A stretch of DNA of 9,352 bases from JBBRHH01 sp038222915 (lineage in GTDB: Bacteria; Planctomycetota; Phycisphaerae; Tepidisphaerales; Tepidisphaeraceae), in the NCBI GenBank assembly GCA_038222915.1, contig JBBRHH010000215.1, positions 1 through 9,352 of the forward strand. Direction: 5' to 3'. A program made the position numbers and the translations under genes. Numbering within the stretch: the stretch's first letter is position 1; every line of letters starts with the position of its first letter. A model generated the notes under the pieces. The model made no database searches. It was given only the letters and a program-made list of their open reading frames with translations, and was not told the DNA's origin. Below are positions 5,715-9,352 of this stretch, in pieces.

Positions 5715-8700
5715 CTACTTCGCCGCTGGCTTCGCCCCTTCGAACGCGAATTCCGTCTCAACCGACCACGACGACTGCCACAGATCGTGCAGCGCGTAGC
5801 TGTCGCCCTTCGACACACTCCGCAGTTCGTTCAGCTCATAGCTCAAGCCCTTGTCGTCATTCACGCGGAACGTGAATTTGATCGGCTCATTGGCCGCCAG
5901 CTTCTCTTTCACCGCCGGGATCTCCGACCACGGCATGGCACATTCCACCAGCCGCACGTTTCCATCCCGCTTCATCACCAGCTTCGCCTCATGCACCGGC
6001 CCGCCATCCTTCGCCGGATCGGCAACCTTCGGCTGACGCGGATAATAATGCTTGCGCGGAACACCCGGAGCCGCCAGCCGCCAGACTTCCGTCCCGCCGC
6101 CAAACTTCTCCGCCACCGAGTTCAACGCGTACTCGTAATCCGTCGTCTTGTAGCACACAAACTTCGGCATCGTCCCCGGCAGCGCCGCGATCCAATCGGT
6201 CTTTTCAACCGGCAGCACATTGAAGCCGATCTGCACGTTGTCTGTATGCGATCCGCTCGGTAGATCCGGATCCTTCCGATACGAAAACCGTCGCACGCCG
6301 GCCGGCCAATGCAGCTCTTCGTGCTTCCCGTTCGATATCGAATACGACGTCTCGGGATAGAAATACGAATCGTCGTCGCGCTTCTCAAAGCGGACATTCC
6401 CCTCATAAGGCGTGTCGTCGGCAATCTTCGCCGCGAAGTAAAAATACTTGTCGTCGTATGCCATGTACCCCGACGCATATCCAATCCCGGCCTTCTCATC
6501 AAACTTCACAAACGGCAGCCACGCCTTCTCCGTCAGATTCCGCCCCGCGCCCGGCGTGCTCCGAATCGGCTGCGGCAGCACATCCGCCCAGTCACTCAAA
6601 TCGCCGTCGATGTTGATCGTCGTCTTCGAAATCACGTTGACGTGCATCGCCTCATCGTGCGTCTTCTTCCCATCCGCCCCGGCGTCAAACGCAACCGACA
6701 GTGGATAGGAATTGTCCGGGCTCGCCGCGCCACCCGTCACCGCAAACGTCAACTCTTTGGTCTCATTGGCCTTCAAACTCACATCGCTATTTGCGTCTGC
6801 CAACTGCAGTTCACCGAGCTTCACTGTCAGCTTGCCCTGCACCGGCCGATTGAGAATGTTCGTAATGGTCAAATGAAACGCCGGCTTGTTATTCACCCGA
6901 TCCAGCAGATCGTGCGCCACGATATCCACCGGCTCGAGCCCATCGATCCGCGCCTCGCGAAGCGCCTGCAGCATCTTCTTGAACGATCCCGCCGAACCGT
7001 CCGTCCGCAGGAAATACCCAAGCCCATTCAACGGAACCACCGTCTTGTCACCGGCCTGCTTCGCCACATTTCCGTAAAAATCCAGCAACTGAATATGCCC
7101 GTCATTCGCCACCGTCAGCGAAGCCTTGTCCAGCACTTCTGCCAATTGCAGTTCGGTCCGTGCCTTAGCCCGCTCAATTTCCGTAGCCGTCGTTGGCAGC
7201 GCCGCCATCTTCGCCCGCGCTTCTTCCGCGCGCTTTCGCACCGCCAGCCCAAGCACGCCGCGATACATCAGCAATCGCCGCTCATACACCCCGCCCAGGT
7301 CCCCCACCACCACCACGGTTCCGTCTTCTTCATTCTTGATCCCGTCAAACACAAATATCCAGGGCAACCCGTTGCGGAACAAGATCTCATTGAAATGCCG
7401 CTGCCCGATGAACGCATTCACCGCCGCAATCGCGGCCGCCGGCGCAAGTGCCTGTCCCACAAACACGCGCTGCGAAGTCCCATCCGCCTTCTTCACCTCC
7501 ACATCGCTCGCACTCCGCACCGCGTCATGCAGAACGCCGGCCGTACGATCCAGCCCGCTGGCGCGCATCGACGCAATCACCGCCGCCACGCGGTCCTCGG
7601 TGTTGGCAATCCAGCTCTCCGTATCCCATGCCCGCGTCGGCCCCATCGGGCTCTTCCGCTGCGCAAATCGCTTCATCATCGCCGGCGCAGGACACATCGG
7701 CTGGTAGTGAATGCTCGTAAAATCCAGCCACTTCAAAAACGGCTCATCGTTCCCATCGGCAAACAGTTTGTCTTCCGTATTCATCGAAGAACACGCCCCG
7801 CCGATCAACACCTGAGCCCCTTCCTTTCGCGCCTCTTCCACACCCTGCGCCATGTGCGTATACATCTCGCGATACCGCGGCATGTCCGCGCCCCATCCCG
7901 AAATGCTCATCCCCTCCCACGGCTCATTCCACAGCTCCACCGCATTCACCGGCCCCTTCGGCCAGCCATATCGCTCGCAATACGTCTTCACCCAGCGCTG
8001 AAATTCCTTGTCATGCTGCGGCATGATCGCAAAGTCGCCGGGATACTCCATCTTCCCCTCGGCCTTGTCATTCAGATATCCGCGGATCCGATCCAGCGGC
8101 ATCATCCCGTTGCCGCTCCCCATCATCGTCACCATCACCGCGATGTTCGCGTCCTTCATCGCCTTCATCAGCTTTTCGGTTGACTCCCACGCCTTCGGGT
8201 CATCGGTATTAAACATTCCCGCTTCAATGCGAACGCCCTTGATCCCCAGTCGCTGATAAAGTGGCCCAAAGTCCGGGCTCCCAAGGTCGAGCGCATAAGT
8301 AGGAAACTGCTCCCGCGCCGGCGTCGCCGCCACCGTCCGAAGACAGTACGCAACAACCTCCCGCCCATGCCCATCCAGATCCAGCACAACGCCATACGCC
8401 CCATACTCCGCCGGCACCGCCAGCTTCACCTTCTGCTGCACAACGCCCTTCGCAGGCAGTTCAAAAGTCGCCGCCTCTTTCCCGCACGCGCGCAATTTGG
8501 TCAGTGTGGCCGGCGCAAACGGCTGCGGATCATCCGTGCTCGTCGCATACTGAATCAGTTCCCAATGCCCCGACACCTTGATCGGCTGATCCGTAGAGTT
8601 GGTAACCTGAAACTCAAACACGGCCTCATCCCCAGGCCAGAACGCGTTCCCCGGCACATTAGATCCAACAATCTGCGCCCGCACCCCCTCCGTCTTGGCA

Positions 8701-8852
8701 TCAAACTTACACCCAAAAGTAGCCTCAAACCCCGGATTATTCCCATACCCGGCAGCAAAAGCCCCGCGCGGCAAGGCCGTCAAAGCCATCGCCAGCCCCA
8801 CCAACCCAACAAAACGACAATGATTCCGAAAGACCCGGGTGCAACCAAACAT
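5715..8852 (-). CDS. Large secreted multidomain glycoside hydrolase-like protein (clan GH-A barrel plus CBM9-like module)
   Basis: The ATG at 8852 gives 1045 residues. Residues 1-34 are a Sec signal peptide (FVGLVGLAMALTALPRGAFA, cleaved near AFA-A). A beta-sandwich follows (about 45-175), then a TIM-barrel-like domain (about 190-520). In it GIKGVRIEAGMF, AVELWNEPWEG (E310, candidate acid/base), FTSIHYQPM and TRAWDTESW (E412, candidate nucleophile), then LPWIFVFDG, appear in the order expected for clan GH-A retaining glycosidases. The exact family is not recognised; GH39- or GH5-like are possible. Residues about 530-586 are a charged helical segment, followed by a beta domain (about 650-740) and a CBM9-like C-terminus (about 743-1039) starting INIDGDLSDWADVLP, a known module type for sugar binding. 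It is therefore likely an exported polysaccharide-active enzyme, substrate unknown. A longer reading from TTG at 8894 was rejected because the ATG has an AAGG site 8 bases upstream and sits directly before the signal peptide. Confidence 0.88.
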   Translation of the reverse strand: MFGCTRVFRNHCRFVGLVGLAMALTALPRGAFAAGYGNNPGFEATFGCKFDAKTEGVRAQIVGSNVPGNAFWPGDEAVFEFQVTNSTDQPIKVSGHWELIQYATSTDDPQPFAPATLTKLRACGKEAATFELPAKGVVQQKVKLAVPAEYGAYGVVLDLDGHGREVVAYCLRTVAATPAREQFPTYALDLGSPDFGPLYQRLGIKGVRIEAGMFNTDDPKAWESTEKLMKAMKDANIAVMVTMMGSGNGMMPLDRIRGYLNDKAEGKMEYPGDFAIMPQHDKEFQRWVKTYCERYGWPKGPVNAVELWNEPWEGMSISGWGADMPRYREMYTHMAQGVEEARKEGAQVLIGGACSSMNTEDKLFADGNDEPFLKWLDFTSIHYQPMCPAPAMMKRFAQRKSPMGPTRAWDTESWIANTEDRVAAVIASMRASGLDRTAGVLHDAVRSASDVEVKKADGTSQRVFVGQALAPAAAIAAVNAFIGQRHFNEILFRNGLPWIFVFDGIKNEEDGTVVVVGDLGGVYERRLLMYRGVLGLAVRKRAEEARAKMAALPTTATEIERAKARTELQLAEVLDKASLTVANDGHIQLLDFYGNVAKQAGDKTVVPLNGLGYFLRTDGSAGSFKKMLQALREARIDGLEPVDIVAHDLLDRVNNKPAFHLTITNILNRPVQGKLTVKLGELQLADANSDVSLKANETKELTFAVTGGAASPDNSYPLSVAFDAGADGKKTHDEAMHVNVISKTTINIDGDLSDWADVLPQPIRSTPGAGRNLTEKAWLPFVKFDEKAGIGYASGYMAYDDKYFYFAAKIADDTPYEGNVRFEKRDDDSYFYPETSYSISNGKHEELHWPAGVRRFSYRKDPDLPSGSHTDNVQIGFNVLPVEKTDWIAALPGTMPKFVCYKTTDYEYALNSVAEKFGGGTEVWRLAAPGVPRKHYYPRQPKVADPAKDGGPVHEAKLVMKRDGNVRLVECAMPWSEIPAVKEKLAANEPIKFTFRVNDDKGLSYELNELRSVSKGDSYALHDLWQSSWSVETEFAFEGAKPAAK

Positions 8853-8860
8853 GTAGACTG

Positions 8861-8864
8861 CCTT
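8861..8864 (-). promoter_or_regulatory. Ribosome binding site deciding the start of the glycoside hydrolase-like gene
   Basis: AAGG on the minus strand is 8 bases upstream of the ATG at 8852. This fixes the start immediately before the signal peptide. Confidence 0.5.
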
Positions 8865-8991
8865 ATGTAAAGTTAGTGAACGCTTCGGACGCAACGACTA
8901 TACCGATCGAAGGCAGAGGCGTTGGAAACTTGAACGATGCCACCAACTCAGGCACGACCGGCTATTCTACGCATTCCATCGATGCTTCACC

Positions 8992-8998
8992 GAGAGGA
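8992..8998 (+). promoter_or_regulatory. Ribosome binding site of the Tat-exported gene
   Basis: GAGAGGA lies 7 bases before the ATG at 9006, which supports that start. Confidence 0.6.
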
Positions 8999-9005
8999 TC
9001 TCTGA

Positions 9006-9352
9006 ATGAAACCGGCCTTGAATCGCAGAGAGTTTCTTGCCGCCAGCACCGTGGCGTTCGCCGCCACCTCCACCTTCTCTTTGCACGCCGCTGAATCTCC
9101 AACCACCGCTCCCACCGCTGGTGAACTCCTCTACAACAACATCCGCCTCCCCTCCCCGCTCCCCACCGGGCCGCTCGATACCACGGCCCTCCCGCCCTAT
9201 CTCCAATCCCCACCGTCCGTCATCCCCGTCGACATCGGCCGGCAGCTTTTTGTCGACGATTTCCTCATCGAACACACCACGCTCACGCGCACTTTTCACC
9301 GCCCCAAACCCCACGGCGAAGAACCCATTCTCCGCCCCGACCAACCCTGGGA
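9006..9352 (+). CDS. Tat-exported glycosidase-like protein (N-terminal fragment, cut by window edge)
   Basis: From the ATG at 9006 the frame stays open for 115 codons to the window edge. The N-terminus is a twin-arginine signal (LNRREFLAAS at residues 5-14, then a hydrophobic AVAFAATS-type stretch ending LHAA), so the protein is exported folded and may carry a cofactor or metal. After a Pro/Thr-rich linker, IPVDIGRQLFVDDFLIEH and TRTFHRPKPHGEEPILRPDQPW appear. I recall this opening from planctomycete/verrucomicrobial proteins predicted to be five-bladed propellers related to GH43/GH32 glycosidases. The catalytic part lies beyond the window, so enzyme class is uncertain. The GAGAGGA site upstream supports the start. 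It is divergent from the large glycosidase-like gene across a 153-base spacer and may be co-regulated with it. Confidence 0.82.
   Translation, partial: MKPALNRREFLAASTVAFAATSTFSLHAAESPTTAPTAGELLYNNIRLPSPLPTGPLDTTALPPYLQSPPSVIPVDIGRQLFVDDFLIEHTTLTRTFHRPKPHGEEPILRPDQPW

Larger units (their letters stand above)
8853..9005. promoter_or_regulatory. Divergent promoter region between the two exported carbohydrate-active genes
   Basis: This spacer serves both divergent genes. Around 8897-8904 the sequence ACTATACC reads as TATAGT on the minus strand, a good -10 hexamer (8897-8902), and as TATACC on the plus strand (8899-8904), so two back-to-back -10 elements overlap. On the plus strand GTGAAC (8876-8881), 17 bases upstream, is a weak -35. 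The -35 for the minus strand is not clear. Predicted leaders would be about 38 bases (minus) and 95 bases (plus). No transcription-factor site could be named. Confidence 0.35.

Noticed and set aside
5711..5725. Possible intrinsic terminator between the convergent genes
   Set aside because: The stem is only four base pairs and no T-tract follows on either strand.
5268..6263. Plus-strand open frame of 331 codons crossing the regulator and the glycosidase-like gene
   Set aside because: It is out of frame with the PAS-AraC gene and antisense to the other gene, with Arg/Pro/His-rich low-information sequence.
6309..8183. Long plus-strand open frame of 624 codons
   Set aside because: It lies entirely antisense to the glycosidase-like gene. 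Its product is rich in Arg, His, Pro and Leu with no recognisable domain, as expected for a shadow frame in GC-rich DNA; the minus-strand gene has clear motifs.
8853..8894. TTG start adding 14 residues to the glycosidase-like protein
   Set aside because: The ATG at 8852 has an AAGG site at good spacing and sits directly before the signal peptide; the extension also overlaps the likely promoter leader.
1..9352. CRISPR arrays, tRNA/rRNA genes, insertion sequences, phage genes
   Set aside because: No regularly spaced repeats, tRNA-like cloverleaf, transposase motif or terminal inverted repeats were seen; nearly the whole window is explained by six genes.

Overview
This GC-rich window carries six protein-coding genes, two of them cut by the window edges. 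It looks like a chromosomal catabolic region from the Planctomycetota/Verrucomicrobiota group. Three things suggest this: a large secreted multihaem cytochrome c carrying a PA14-like domain and a GYPE/WQGRF-type C-terminal domain, paired with a sorbosone/glucose-dehydrogenase-like beta-propeller; a short PAS-AraC regulator of a type I associate with these phyla; and a Tat-exported protein beginning with a VDIGRQLFVDDFLIE-like motif. The assignment rests on recalled family resemblance, not a search. No RNA gene, CRISPR array, insertion sequence or phage gene was found.

Left half (1-4929), all on the minus strand and read from right to left: an enolase-superfamily enzyme (3826-4929), a pentahaem cytochrome c (1162-3822) and the N-terminal part of a secreted beta-propeller (1-1172). 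The enzyme resembles proline-derivative epimerases/dehydratases. The gaps are 3 bases and an 11-base overlap, so the three genes almost certainly form one operon. The enolase-like enzyme has no signal peptide and should be cytoplasmic. The cytochrome and propeller are exported and look like an electron-transfer/oxidoreductase pair.

Middle (4930-5709): after a short divergent spacer, a plus-strand gene encodes a 237-239-residue PAS-AraC regulator. It is the obvious candidate to control the operon. An inverted repeat, TTGTG-N8-CACAA, covers its start codons.

Right half (5715-9352): tail-to-tail with the regulator, only 5 bases away, is a large secreted protein of about 1045 residues on the minus strand. 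It has an N-terminal beta-sandwich, a clan GH-A-like barrel (acid/base in WNEPW, nucleophile in WDTES), a helical linker, a further beta domain and a CBM9-like C-terminal module. Across a 153-base divergent spacer starts a Tat-exported, probably glycosidase-like (GH43/GH32-type propeller) protein that runs off the window.

Working picture (inference): a substrate-responsive region that handles plant- or algal-derived material. Two exported carbohydrate-active proteins lie beside an operon that couples a small-molecule epimerase/dehydratase to extracytoplasmic haem and propeller proteins. The actual substrates cannot be read from the sequence.
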